A stretch of DNA of 50,788 nucleotides, taken from assembly GCA_016190935.1 (NCBI GenBank), contig JACPPP010000169.1:1-50788 (forward strand), written 5' to 3'. The notes beneath the pieces were generated by a model that had not been told where the DNA came from, searched no databases, and worked only from the letters and a program-made list of their open reading frames with translations. The position numbers and the translations under genes are program-made. Source of the DNA: Armatimonadota bacterium (lineage in GTDB: Bacteria > Armatimonadota > UBA5829 > DTLH01). Of the stretch, positions 34,236 through 43,005 are shown in pieces; the first letter of the stretch is position 1, and every line of letters starts with the position of its first letter.

Positions 34236-36815
34236 CTAACCTTTTCCAGCCTGGATCATTCTGTAGACCATGCCGCCTGGCTTGGCCGGGCCGGACGCAT
34301 CCTGACCCAGAACGGCGGCGGGAACACCCCAAAGCCCCATATTCTGATAGTAATCGACGCCGTAGCTCCGCACGCCGTCATCGGTCTTTCCGCTGTTTAC
34401 GTTCACGCCGTCCCAGGTGTACCCCTGCTGGCAGGAATATGCATCCAGGCACTTCCGCAGCAGATCCAGACCAAAGTCCTTCTGGCCTTCATACATGAAG
34501 AGCATCGAGGTGTAGTAGGTCGTGAACTGAACATAGGTGTAGTTACCGGTAAGGTAACCTTCGATGTCTGTCTTCCAGGCGGTGCCGTCCGGGCTCACGT
34601 AGTTCGGCGGGATTCCCAGCTTACTTATCTTGCAGGACTTGCGGACGAGTGCAAGGGTCTTATCGACATTCTCCTGCGGAAACACTCCAGGCACGCCGTG
34701 CTGGTAGGCGAAGAACTGTCCATCGAGTCCCGGAGTGAAGAGCGCATCGTGCTTGCGGCCGGTTTCAGGCTCGTGGAAGCACATATAGTGGTCTCCAGCC
34801 CATAGGTGCTCCTGGAGCGCTCTTGCTCCGGCCTGGAGGTAGTCATCCATCTTCTTGGCGTGTGCTGTGTCGCCCATTTTCTCGGCCCAGCGGCGCATCA
34901 TCCGAGCATGCGCCATTCTGTAGCCTCCCCCGTGTGAAACATAGCCGTAGTAGGGCCTGTCTTCGAACCACTCCGTATCATAGGCCAGAGTGGAATCCGT
35001 GCCCTCGGTCGGCATTGCAACAATCTGAGAAAGGCCGTAGTTCGGCCTCATGTTGAACGCCCAGTCCGTATTCCGCTTAGCCGAATCATAGAACTCCTTG
35101 AGAAAGCTGTCATCGCCGGTGATCTTCCAATACCTGTCGAGACGCACCATGTAGTTAGAGCCGTCCATCACAGCCTGGTAGCCGCGCGACGGGTAGACCA
35201 TCTCATAGAACTCGGAAGGGTCCATGCCGTCGCCCTGATCCCCCGTCGTACCTCCAAAAACCCAGGGTGGGCGTCCGTCCTCGAACTGGTAAGCCTTGCA
35301 CGCTCTAAGGGTGGAGCGTTCACACTCCGGGAAGAAGTAGCACAGAGGGATGTTGCCGCATGCGCTGTTCGGGCTTGTGTCCAACTGCGAGCAGCTTCGC
35401 GGCGCTTCGTTGAGAGCAAATATCCCGTCTTCAGGTCTGCACCAGTCTCCAACAGGGGACTTCGCCTGTGCCCAGATTCCTGTGCGGGTGATCATGTGCA
35501 GGTTGTTGATCAGCGAATCTGCAAGCCAGCCGGGAATCTCAGGCGTCTTGAAAGCCTCTTCCTGCCAGGCGATGATCCGCTTAAGCATGCTGCCGTGTTC
35601 TTTCGCCAGAAGTTTCGCCACGGCGGGAGCGTCCTTGTGAAACTTTGCGTACATATGAGTGTACGTATTGCCCCCCGTATCGGGCGCGCCATTGCCCTTC
35701 CATTCCGGCGCGAACCACGCCAGCACGTAGCGCACCGTCTTCTCCTGGCCGGGCTCAAGAGTAAAATCGACCGCCACGGATGAGCCGCCTGTCTCGGGAT
35801 CGGTCCCCGGCAGGCTCCTCGCAATCCTGGCCCACTTCGGCCCGTCCGTGCCAAGCTCTCCACCCGTTCTGGGCTTCTCATCGCCGATAACTCCGAGCGC
35901 GTAGCTCATCTTGCAGTTCACATCTGATACGTAGACGCCGGACGGGCCGTTCTTGAGTCGCTTTCTGACGATCTTATGCTCAGGGACGTTCGGAAGTACT
36001 CGCGCATAGCCCGCCCACGGCATGAACATCTGCGGGTCAAGTCCACTCTTGTGAGAGTCGAATCCAGGAAAGCTGAAGGCGAGGGTGACAGTCTGTCTGG
36101 AAGCCGACGTGTTGGCAACATGGACCTCAAATACGGCCCCGGGCGTGTCGGAATCAGCGGCCCAGCCGGGGAAAAAAGGAGACCATGCACGGCAGGCTGC
36201 GCTTACCGGCGCAGTCGTCTTGAACTGTAAGTCCGCTATGGGATAGTGTCCCCAGTAGTCGATTGATTCGGCTTTCTCTACGCCCTCCAGCACCATCTGA
36301 GCGGCGAGAGGAAGGGGCTCTCGACCGGTGTCGTACTTCTTAGTCTCGCCGGTTGTCAGCACCCAGGTCTTCCCACCGACGCTCACGCCCAAAAAAGGTG
36401 TATTGATCGGTCCACCGCGCGGAGTCAGGTGATTGAAGATCGAGCTGTATCCAAAGGCTCCGGAAGACTCTATGTCGATACAACCTGTATCAACGCCGCC
36501 TAGCGGCACACCCGAAACCGGGCGCGGCTCGCTGCGATAGATAATCCCGGTCACCGGCGTGGAGTAACCCGCTGCCTTGAAGGTAACCCACCTGGCGGGG
36601 GTCAGGTTCTCAGGAAAAAGCAGCCCTCCGCCGGCAGCCCAGCTTCCTGTGTGAGCAGTAATCGCAATAACGATGATTAGTGTTAGCTTTGATGCCAATT
36701 GCGATAAGAGCAAGCAGTTTCGCATCCTGAGCATGCTGAGCTTGTCGAAGCACGAAGGGTGCGGAACTGCGAGTGGCGGCTGCCATGGCAACTGGCGCAA
36801 GTACCGGTTCAGCAT
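34236..36815 (-). CDS. Exported GH116-like (DUF608) glycosidase, DTEWF type
   Basis: This is the closest paralog of the 13064-15562 protein: GVPLGGVDTGCIDIESSG, THMYAKF, candidate nucleophile Glu in FALNEAPRS (about residue 470), LAYDTEWFEDRPYYGYVSHGGG with the candidate acid/base Asp (about 612), and KPGGMVYRMIQAGKG at the end. AGGAGGA eight bases upstream favours ATG at 36815 (859 residues). The n-region before the signal peptide is then about 30 residues too long, because a dispersed repeat is inserted there and translated as HPSCFDKLSMLRMRN. ATG at 36725 would give a standard signal peptide but has no ribosome site. It lies 36 bases after copy 2 of the unrecognised secreted protein, as in the other pair. 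Confidence 0.8.
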   Translation of the reverse strand: MLNRYLRQLPWQPPLAVPHPSCFDKLSMLRMRNCLLLSQLASKLTLIIVIAITAHTGSWAAGGGLLFPENLTPARWVTFKAAGYSTPVTGIIYRSEPRPVSGVPLGGVDTGCIDIESSGAFGYSSIFNHLTPRGGPINTPFLGVSVGGKTWVLTTGETKKYDTGREPLPLAAQMVLEGVEKAESIDYWGHYPIADLQFKTTAPVSAACRAWSPFFPGWAADSDTPGAVFEVHVANTSASRQTVTLAFSFPGFDSHKSGLDPQMFMPWAGYARVLPNVPEHKIVRKRLKNGPSGVYVSDVNCKMSYALGVIGDEKPRTGGELGTDGPKWARIARSLPGTDPETGGSSVAVDFTLEPGQEKTVRYVLAWFAPEWKGNGAPDTGGNTYTHMYAKFHKDAPAVAKLLAKEHGSMLKRIIAWQEEAFKTPEIPGWLADSLINNLHMITRTGIWAQAKSPVGDWCRPEDGIFALNEAPRSCSQLDTSPNSACGNIPLCYFFPECERSTLRACKAYQFEDGRPPWVFGGTTGDQGDGMDPSEFYEMVYPSRGYQAVMDGSNYMVRLDRYWKITGDDSFLKEFYDSAKRNTDWAFNMRPNYGLSQIVAMPTEGTDSTLAYDTEWFEDRPYYGYVSHGGGYRMAHARMMRRWAEKMGDTAHAKKMDDYLQAGARALQEHLWAGDHYMCFHEPETGRKHDALFTPGLDGQFFAYQHGVPGVFPQENVDKTLALVRKSCKISKLGIPPNYVSPDGTAWKTDIEGYLTGNYTYVQFTTYYTSMLFMYEGQKDFGLDLLRKCLDAYSCQQGYTWDGVNVNSGKTDDGVRSYGVDYYQNMGLWGVPAAVLGQDASGPAKPGGMVYRMIQAGKG
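36722..36762. repeat. Dispersed repeat, copy 2, inside the start of a GH116-like gene
   Basis: gcatcctgagcatgctgag followed by cttgtcgaagcacgaagggtgc matches the repeat at 8691-8715 with a short internal duplication (gag-catgctgag). It lies between the ribosome site and the signal-peptide codons. Confidence 0.7.
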
Positions 36816-36838
36816 AATCAATTTCCTCCTTACGTTAG

Positions 36839-36855
36839 TGAATAATTCGGGTTAA
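36839..36855. repeat. Gene-end palindrome, half copy D
   Basis: gtgaataattcgggtta is identical to 11980-11996 of copy A. It overlaps the TAA stop (36854-36852) of the upstream gene, and the left arm is absent. As with copies B and C, the element abuts or overlaps a stop codon. Confidence 0.75.
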
Positions 36856-37652
36856 CGTCCCACTCTGAAGTCGATGCCAGATAGCCCGTAGTTCTCAGCG
36901 GTTTCATCCCAATAGAAACCGATGGCAATCCTGTCACCATTTGACACAGCAATCTTCTGCAATTTCTGAGTTTGAGCGCCTAGAATATCAGCAAACGCGC
37001 ACGGTTTGTCTGAGTTGCAGCCTTCTGTCCACAACGGCACGAGATAGTCTGCAAAAACGACCTCATCCGGAGCGCCTATGCCGTTGGCAGCCCTGTCGAT
37101 CCACATTCTGACCCTGGTGCGGCGTTTGGCGATATCGCCGAACTGGCCCGCGGGCCAAACTCCACCGGACACGTTGACGGTCATCGCGCGAGGGGCAGTC
37201 CAGGCTATCGTCGTCATTATGCCCTTGCCCTTGTTATCAGGCCAGGTGCACGCCGCGACCCTGCCCTCCGGCCAGTCGTAGTTGCTCCCGTAGGCAAGGC
37301 CCGGAACGTTGCCTCCATCCATCTGCTGTCCGACCATTGGTATCCTGGCTTTTGGTGTGCCCCCCAGCCACCAGCCGTCGATGTTGTAGAGATAGCACCA
37401 GGGGTTGGAGACCGTAAAGTGCATAGCTCTGTTGAAAACGGTCCATTTCCATTCCGGGTCGAACTGTACGGAATAGACGCCCCAGGCGATGTCGGGACCG
37501 AAAGGAATGCCTGCAAGCGTCTTGCCCTCCAGTGCCCAATCCCTTCCCAAGTCCCACGAGTCCGCAGCTTGCGTTGATGCAGACGCAAATAAAGTTGCAA
37601 CAAGCAAGGCCGCGATGGCGGCAGTGTTGAGCAGCCGCAAATACTGCTTCAT
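36852..37652 (-). CDS. Secreted protein of unrecognised family, copy 2
   Basis: This 266-residue homolog of the 15586-16398 protein matches along its whole length: signal peptide to about residue 29, then WDLGRDWALEGKTLAG, GIPFGPD, AWGVYSVQFDPEWKW, FNRAMHFTVS, GWWLGGTPK, VNVSGGVWP, TRVRMWIDRAANGIGAPDEV and GFYWDE...GLSGIDFRV. No catalytic motif is evident; conserved Asp, Glu and Trp residues in RMWIDRA...DEVVFADY are candidates for function. The leader (AGGAG, nine bases before ATG) resembles that of copy 1. It lies directly upstream of a DTEWF-type GH116-like gene, as does copy 1. A role in binding the glycan or assisting the GH116-like enzyme is inferred from this pairing only. Confidence 0.75.
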   Translation of the reverse strand: MKQYLRLLNTAAIAALLVATLFASASTQAADSWDLGRDWALEGKTLAGIPFGPDIAWGVYSVQFDPEWKWTVFNRAMHFTVSNPWCYLYNIDGWWLGGTPKARIPMVGQQMDGGNVPGLAYGSNYDWPEGRVAACTWPDNKGKGIMTTIAWTAPRAMTVNVSGGVWPAGQFGDIAKRRTRVRMWIDRAANGIGAPDEVVFADYLVPLWTEGCNSDKPCAFADILGAQTQKLQKIAVSNGDRIAIGFYWDETAENYGLSGIDFRVGR

Positions 37653-37676
37653 GTTAATATGCTCCTTTCTAGTGTG

Positions 37677-38462
37677 TTAGTGCTCCGCAGGAAGCGGTTT
37701 TGTGTCTACCCACATCTTCCACGGATAATCTGAAATGACACCCTCCGTAGTCGTGACAAACCCGTGAAGGCCCAATATAGTCATAGCAGCTTGCTGATGA
37801 TCGGGCCTGGGATCAATGTTCGCATCCTCAACGGTGATGGTCTGATACCCATGGTTCAGAGCCTCAAGGGTGGTAAATAAAACGCAGTGAGAAGAGCAGA
37901 CACCTGTCATAAAGAGTGTGTTTATGCCTTTCCGTCTCAGTATCTTGTCCAGATCGGTATGCAGGAAGCCTCCAGTATGAGGCTTCTTCGTTACCACCTC
38001 GTCCTCTCTTGGCTTGAGCCTCGGGTGGACTCCGTCGTCGCCTATGTGGGTATAGATGACCGGCATTCCTTTCTCCCTGAAAAACGCTACGAGCTTCTCC
38101 AAATTCGGCCAGACGACCTTGTCGCGCCGTTTCTCGAATATCTTCCAGAGCTCGGGGCTGAAGCCGCCTACGGCGCCCATAAACCCTGTCTGTTCGAGAC
38201 AGATCTCCTCCATGTCGATGACCACTAAAGCGCATTGCTTTGGGTTGATGTCTCTCCTTAGGCCCGGGCTCTTGCCTAGTGCCACATGGTACGCCCAGCG
38301 GTCCTGGCCGGGATGCTCAGATAAGAACTCAGCATACGGCTTGCCGGCAAATGGCGAATCTGAGCCAGCGCCCCGAGAAGTTTCCGCAAGCAGAGGCAGG
38401 GGGATGTGCATTACGGCCATCACAGCAGCCAACAATCCAAGCGAATTAAACCACCTTTTCAC
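37677..38462 (-). CDS. Exported isochorismatase-fold cysteine hydrolase
   Basis: This 261-residue member of the isochorismatase/nicotinamidase superfamily has the catalytic Asp at D83 in LVVIDMEE, a lysine in EVVTKKPHTGGF, and the nucleophile Cys C193 in GVCSSHCVLFTTLEA. These enzymes hydrolyse amides or related bonds. An N-terminal signal peptide (LAAVMAVMHIPLPLLA) is unusual, as most family members are cytoplasmic. The start is GTG at 38462 beside GAGGAG, 18 bases after the upstream gene. Its substrate in this locus is unknown; removal of an amide-linked substituent from the glycan is one possibility, without direct support. Confidence 0.82.
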   Translation of the reverse strand: MKRWFNSLGLLAAVMAVMHIPLPLLAETSRGAGSDSPFAGKPYAEFLSEHPGQDRWAYHVALGKSPGLRRDINPKQCALVVIDMEEICLEQTGFMGAVGGFSPELWKIFEKRRDKVVWPNLEKLVAFFREKGMPVIYTHIGDDGVHPRLKPREDEVVTKKPHTGGFLHTDLDKILRRKGINTLFMTGVCSSHCVLFTTLEALNHGYQTITVEDANIDPRPDHQQAAMTILGLHGFVTTTEGVISDYPWKMWVDTKPLPAEH

Positions 38463-38480
38463 TCCTCGATTCCCACACTT

Positions 38481-40400
38481 TCATCGTCGTTCTTCCTTCT
38501 CGGTTGCAAGGAGCAGAAAGGCTCCAGCGGCAAGACCGAGGTCTCGCGAAGGGATGTAACCGGCTTGGTGAACACAGTATCTGAGAAGGTCTACACTGTA
38601 GGGCAACCCCGTCTTTCCTTTGAGCGCCACGGCATCCTGAAAAGCCTCCAAAGGTGACTTGGAACCCGGCTGCCCAAGCGCCTCTGCCAGCCGCGCAAGA
38701 TCCTCTTTTGTTAAGGATTTGAGCGCAGGTGGCATCGGGTCTTCAAGCCACGGCAGTCTTTGGCTTGCCCTCATCTTCTGCCACCACTGCAGACGCTCCA
38801 ACTGGACAAGACTGCAGAGGATCAAGCCTGAGTCAGCCGGGTCGTCTGCAAGTCCCCCGCATTCGGGTATGCGGTTAAGAAGAGATGCGGCAGCGAAAAC
38901 TGACTCCTTCATCAGCGCATCGTCGTGTGGACACAACACAGCAGTCTGAATGATGTGGTACACCGTCTCTGGAGTATAATCGTGCTTCCTTGCCGACAGA
39001 AACTGTACCATGGTCTGAGCAGCCTGCTTCTGGTAGTTAGAGGACTGCGCTGCCAGCGCGCAGGCCGCCGGTATATGAGCCTCCGGCTTATCTGCCCCAA
39101 CCTCGGACAAGACTTCGGCCGCAAGGCTGTCTTCTACTTTCTCACGAGTCGGGAGTGAGGCGCGCAAATACATCCACTGCCGCTTCGATTGAGCGTCCCC
39201 ATTGTTGGCGGCTTTGGACAAAAACTCCTCCACAAACTCACTGTACTTTGGATCCCTTGTCTTCTCCGAAGCGGCAAGCAGACCAGCAAGAGCGATCCTG
39301 ATGCTAAAGGTCGGCTCGGCATGATCCCAGGTGGCGCGCACTCTCTTTGCTTCCTCACTCTGGTAAGCCGCCGACACCAGCCGGTCGGCCACTATTCTCA
39401 CAAGGTCTCGTTCTGCTACCTCCTGCTGCGTCACCGCGCGCTTTGCCCTCACTGTGCGCACCTCTTTCTTATTGACGCCCTCAAAATGCGTCAGGCAGTC
39501 CTTCAAGACCTCCGCCTTTGCGAGCGGAGTCCGGAATCCGAGCAGTTCACCTGCTGTGGGGGCTATATCTATGAGCAGAGCTCGTCTGCTTATACTGATA
39601 TTCTTCGGGGTGTCGGGGCCGAGGACAGCGAGCATTATATGCTGGCAGCCTTCGCAATCGCAGCCGTGCCAGTTATAATCCCCGTGGGGCTCATCGTGGC
39701 GTCCGTGATCGTTTGTCAGGATCAGCGTGGTCTTGTCTTTGTATGCAGAGTCGGTCTGGATCTTCTGCCAAAGCCTCCACATCATTTCGTCGCACGTCTG
39801 AATCGCCTTTGTGTGTTCTGCAAATGGCCCACCATGGCCTGAGCTGTCGGTGTGGCCGAAATTTATCAAGACAAGCGATGGGTGATCTGTTTCCATCACA
39901 TGAAAGACCCGGGCGAGCACTTTTTCGTCACCGTCAGCATCCTCGCCGACGCCGGCTTCAAAGTTTGGTTTGGGGCAATCAGCATACTGGGGAAATGCGG
40001 TGGCTGGTGAGAAAGCGTAACTCCCTTTGCCGAAAATGATCCACACCTTGGACCGTGGGACCTTACACTCATCGAGGTAGTAGTCGAAGATGGACGGCAT
40101 GCTCATTCGCGGCCCATCGTTGCTGCAGGTCTGCCAAGTGCCGGTTACAAGGCTGCTGTGGCCTGGACGGGTAACGGTTATGCCCGCGTTGTAAAAGTTC
40201 GTGTAAATAGTTCCCTGAGGCCTGAGATCGTTCCAGATATGAGGTATGTACTTGTGCGAAGGATCACCGAACGTCTCCGAGTACCTCACGCCATCCATCA
40301 CGCAGATAAACACGTTCTGCGTTGAGTACTTCGCCCCAGCCAGCACCGGCTGGACTATGCAGAGCGCCGCCAGAAGGAATAAGCAAGACAAACGATTCAC
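38481..40400 (-). CDS. Exported alkaline-phosphatase-superfamily enzyme with Thr nucleophile
   Basis: This 639-residue protein has a signal peptide (to about LAGA, residue 23), then FICVMDGVRYSE with metal ligand D36. The nucleophile region is ITVTRPGHSSLVTG, where T77 takes the place of Ser in phosphatases or formylglycine in sulfatases. FGHTDSSGHGG and LTNDHGRHDE give the remaining metal ligands. Thr is typical of phosphodiesterase- and phosphonate-hydrolase-like members, so a phosphoester or phosphonate substrate is more likely than a sulfate. The last 300 residues form an alpha-helical extension I do not recognise. GTG at 40400 overlaps the stop of the upstream GH116-like gene as GTGA, which indicates coupling. 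Confidence 0.8.
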   Translation of the reverse strand: MNRLSCLFLLAALCIVQPVLAGAKYSTQNVFICVMDGVRYSETFGDPSHKYIPHIWNDLRPQGTIYTNFYNAGITVTRPGHSSLVTGTWQTCSNDGPRMSMPSIFDYYLDECKVPRSKVWIIFGKGSYAFSPATAFPQYADCPKPNFEAGVGEDADGDEKVLARVFHVMETDHPSLVLINFGHTDSSGHGGPFAEHTKAIQTCDEMMWRLWQKIQTDSAYKDKTTLILTNDHGRHDEPHGDYNWHGCDCEGCQHIMLAVLGPDTPKNISISRRALLIDIAPTAGELLGFRTPLAKAEVLKDCLTHFEGVNKKEVRTVRAKRAVTQQEVAERDLVRIVADRLVSAAYQSEEAKRVRATWDHAEPTFSIRIALAGLLAASEKTRDPKYSEFVEEFLSKAANNGDAQSKRQWMYLRASLPTREKVEDSLAAEVLSEVGADKPEAHIPAACALAAQSSNYQKQAAQTMVQFLSARKHDYTPETVYHIIQTAVLCPHDDALMKESVFAAASLLNRIPECGGLADDPADSGLILCSLVQLERLQWWQKMRASQRLPWLEDPMPPALKSLTKEDLARLAEALGQPGSKSPLEAFQDAVALKGKTGLPYSVDLLRYCVHQAGYIPSRDLGLAAGAFLLLATEKEERR

Positions 40401-42877
40401 AGGAGTTCCCTCTTTTCAGTCTGAGTGGCCGGTTGTAACGATGCCCTTCCGCGTTGATTTCGTCTGTCGAGACGACCCGCTTTGAGGATTCTGTCCACCA
40501 GCCCGCCGGGTTTGCACGGGTCGGAGAGAACCTTGCCTTCGATCGCCGCAGGCAGCGCCCAAAGCATCATAACCTGGTAGTAGTCACTCGCTACCCCGAC
40601 TCCGTTGTTCTCCCAGCCACGGGTCATAACCGGCATATCCCACTCGTAGCCCTGGTCCAGAATGAGATTGCTGAAGACCTTGTGGGCAACATCCATACCG
40701 ACCTCCGGCTGGCCCTCGTAGATGTACTGCATGGCAAGCATAAGAGCTTCGGCTATGAAGCAGCTATACTCACCGTAGCCGGCTCCTTTGGCGTAGGTCC
40801 CATCCGGGTTGGCAAACGCTACAACTCCACCTTTGCCCAGTGGGACATTGCATTGCTTCACTTTCTCCAGCGCCGTCTTCACACGATCGCGCCGGAATAT
40901 GCCCGGAAGCCCGTGAAAATGCGCGATCCATTCGCCGTCCAACTGGTGTGCAAAGATCAGGTCGCATCTCTTGTCCGTCTCCGGTTCCCAGAATAGTAGA
41001 TAGTTGTCGCCATTCCACATCTTCGTTTCGAGTGACTTCTTCCCGGCTGCGATCCACTCATCACACTGTCTGACAAACTCCTTGTCTCCGACCTGCTCGG
41101 CCATTCTTCTCGCTATCTCGATCTGCGCCAGATGGATGCCGCCGACGTGTGCAACCATTCCGTAGAAGCCCGGATAAGTGGCCTCGAACCAATGGGCCGA
41201 GAGGTTTTCGGTGTATTTGTTCTTGCTCTGCATGCTGATTATCCGATCACCGATCTCATACTCCGGCCTCAGGTTGACCGTGAAGACGGCGTTCCTTTTA
41301 ACGGAATCATAGAACTCACGGACGAACGCATCATCACCCCAGCACATCCGGTAGCGATCTACCATGGCCGCGAAGCAGATACCATTGAGCGAGGTTTGGA
41401 CTCCGTGGTTGTGGTTCGCGAAGTCAGTTCGCGCCCAGCCCCCGAAGGTCCACGGGACATTTCCATTTTCCTCCATATAGCCTTTGTAGCCTCGCAGTGT
41501 TGAGAGAGCCAGCTTGGGAAAGAAATAGACTATGGGCAGGTTGCCGTAGAAGCTGCAAGGGATACATTCGATCTGCGGATTGTCCCGCGGGCTCTCGCTC
41601 ATTCCAAAGAGTCCGTCTTCCGGCTTCACCCAGCTCGGCATCGGTGGTTTGGCCTGATCCCACATGCCACATTCAGTGACCATATACAAATTGCTGATTA
41701 GCGAGACCCTGAGCCAGGCCGGGAGCTTCTTCTCCGCATAGACCACCTGCTGCCAGGCAAGTATGCGCGCAAGCAGCGACTTGTGGTTCCTTGCGAGCGA
41801 CTCGGCAGCGGACTGAGCGGCCGGGTAGTGTTTGGCATACATATGGGTGTAGGTGTGGCCGATGTTGGACCAGTTGTACCCTCCACCCTTCCAGGTCGGC
41901 GCGCTCCAACTGAGCACAAACCGGACTACCCGGCTCTTGCCCGCTCCAAGGGAGAAATCGACCGCGGCGGACGCCCCCGCACTGCTCTGCCCGGACTCAG
42001 GCAGGGACGATGCAATCTGCGCCCAAGACTGGCCGTCCGCGCCAAGCTCCCCACCGGTTCGCAGTTTCTCCTTGCCGATCACTCCGAGCGCGTACGAGGC
42101 GAGATCAGACGTGATGGAGAGGCCGCTGAAGGGTCCACTTATCTTATGCCGCTCGAACTCGCTCGTGCCGGCTTCTTTCTCCGTCGGGCCTGGGAATGAG
42201 AAAGCTATGGTCCCGCGCTGCGCGGAGCCTGTTGTGTTCCTCAAACGAACCTCGAAAACTATTCCCGGAATCATAGATGATGCCACGTCGCCCGGTATAA
42301 ACGGCGACCAGGCGCGCAGACCGACGGAGACCGGCGCATCTGTCTCAAATTCGATGTCCGCAACAGGATAATGTCCCCAGTAATGGATCTCTTTCGCTGT
42401 CCGAACGCCCTCCAGCTTGAGATCGAGCAACAGTGGATTCACAAAATCTTGATATAAGTCCTTGGTGTAAGGCCCGTTGTGAAGCTGGAAGTCGCCCCTG
42501 TCCTTCTTAGGCTGCTTGTCGCAGAGAACCCACGTCCTGCCGCCAACGCTCAGACCCAGAACCGGCAGATTGACCGGCCCGCGCCGGGGGCTGTCGGTGT
42601 TGAACAGGCTGCAATAACCGAGGAGACCGGTTGTCTCCAGATCGATGCATCCCGTATCAATTCCGCCGAGCGCCATCCCGCAGGTGACTGTGTCCTTGAG
42701 TCGGTAGACCACTCCACATACCGGCTTGGAGAAGCCGTCAGCGCGAAATTCGATCCACTGTCTGCCTGGCAGGTTGGTAGGAAAAAGTGTTTGCTCTGCG
42801 CTGGCACGCCCGACTATCGCCAGCGCCACCATAAGTATCATCGCCAATAGGATAGTTCGATAACTGAGAGGATTCAT
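40397..42877 (-). CDS. Exported GH116-like (DUF608) protein, SAHWFE type
   Basis: This is the sister of the 24713-27139 protein: GMALGGIDTGCIDLETTGLL, SVGLRAWSPFIPGDV, GMSESPRDNPQIEC with the candidate nucleophile Glu, and NLSAHWFEATYPG in place of the DTEWFE found in other paralogs, so the aspartate expected as acid/base is missing. The end carries KPGGLVDRILKAG. ATG at 42877 (826 residues, MNPLSYRTILLAMIL...) has GGAG eight bases upstream and gives a normal signal peptide; the longer reading from 42931 does not. An operator-like palindrome lies 78 bases upstream. It is coupled to the phosphatase-superfamily gene downstream. Confidence 0.8.
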   Translation of the reverse strand: MNPLSYRTILLAMILMVALAIVGRASAEQTLFPTNLPGRQWIEFRADGFSKPVCGVVYRLKDTVTCGMALGGIDTGCIDLETTGLLGYCSLFNTDSPRRGPVNLPVLGLSVGGRTWVLCDKQPKKDRGDFQLHNGPYTKDLYQDFVNPLLLDLKLEGVRTAKEIHYWGHYPVADIEFETDAPVSVGLRAWSPFIPGDVASSMIPGIVFEVRLRNTTGSAQRGTIAFSFPGPTEKEAGTSEFERHKISGPFSGLSITSDLASYALGVIGKEKLRTGGELGADGQSWAQIASSLPESGQSSAGASAAVDFSLGAGKSRVVRFVLSWSAPTWKGGGYNWSNIGHTYTHMYAKHYPAAQSAAESLARNHKSLLARILAWQQVVYAEKKLPAWLRVSLISNLYMVTECGMWDQAKPPMPSWVKPEDGLFGMSESPRDNPQIECIPCSFYGNLPIVYFFPKLALSTLRGYKGYMEENGNVPWTFGGWARTDFANHNHGVQTSLNGICFAAMVDRYRMCWGDDAFVREFYDSVKRNAVFTVNLRPEYEIGDRIISMQSKNKYTENLSAHWFEATYPGFYGMVAHVGGIHLAQIEIARRMAEQVGDKEFVRQCDEWIAAGKKSLETKMWNGDNYLLFWEPETDKRCDLIFAHQLDGEWIAHFHGLPGIFRRDRVKTALEKVKQCNVPLGKGGVVAFANPDGTYAKGAGYGEYSCFIAEALMLAMQYIYEGQPEVGMDVAHKVFSNLILDQGYEWDMPVMTRGWENNGVGVASDYYQVMMLWALPAAIEGKVLSDPCKPGGLVDRILKAGRLDRRNQRGRASLQPATQTEKRELL

Positions 42878-42954
42878 GTCATTTCTCCAACACTTTGTTT
42901 CATCGCGATGGGGAATGAAGGTTCTCGTCAAACCGGTTCGTCCAGGAAGCTTGG

Positions 42955-42968
42955 AATGTTATAACATT
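42955..42968. promoter_or_regulatory. Operator-like palindrome aatgttataacatt
   Basis: A perfect 14-base palindrome lies between the fucosidase stop and the GH116-like start at 42877. It shares gaatgtt...aacatt with the site at 23262-23277, so both may bind one regulator of the locus. Confidence 0.5.
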
Positions 42969-43005
42969 GCATCTTCTTGTATTCTGGCACGTATAATCTG
43001 ATTTG

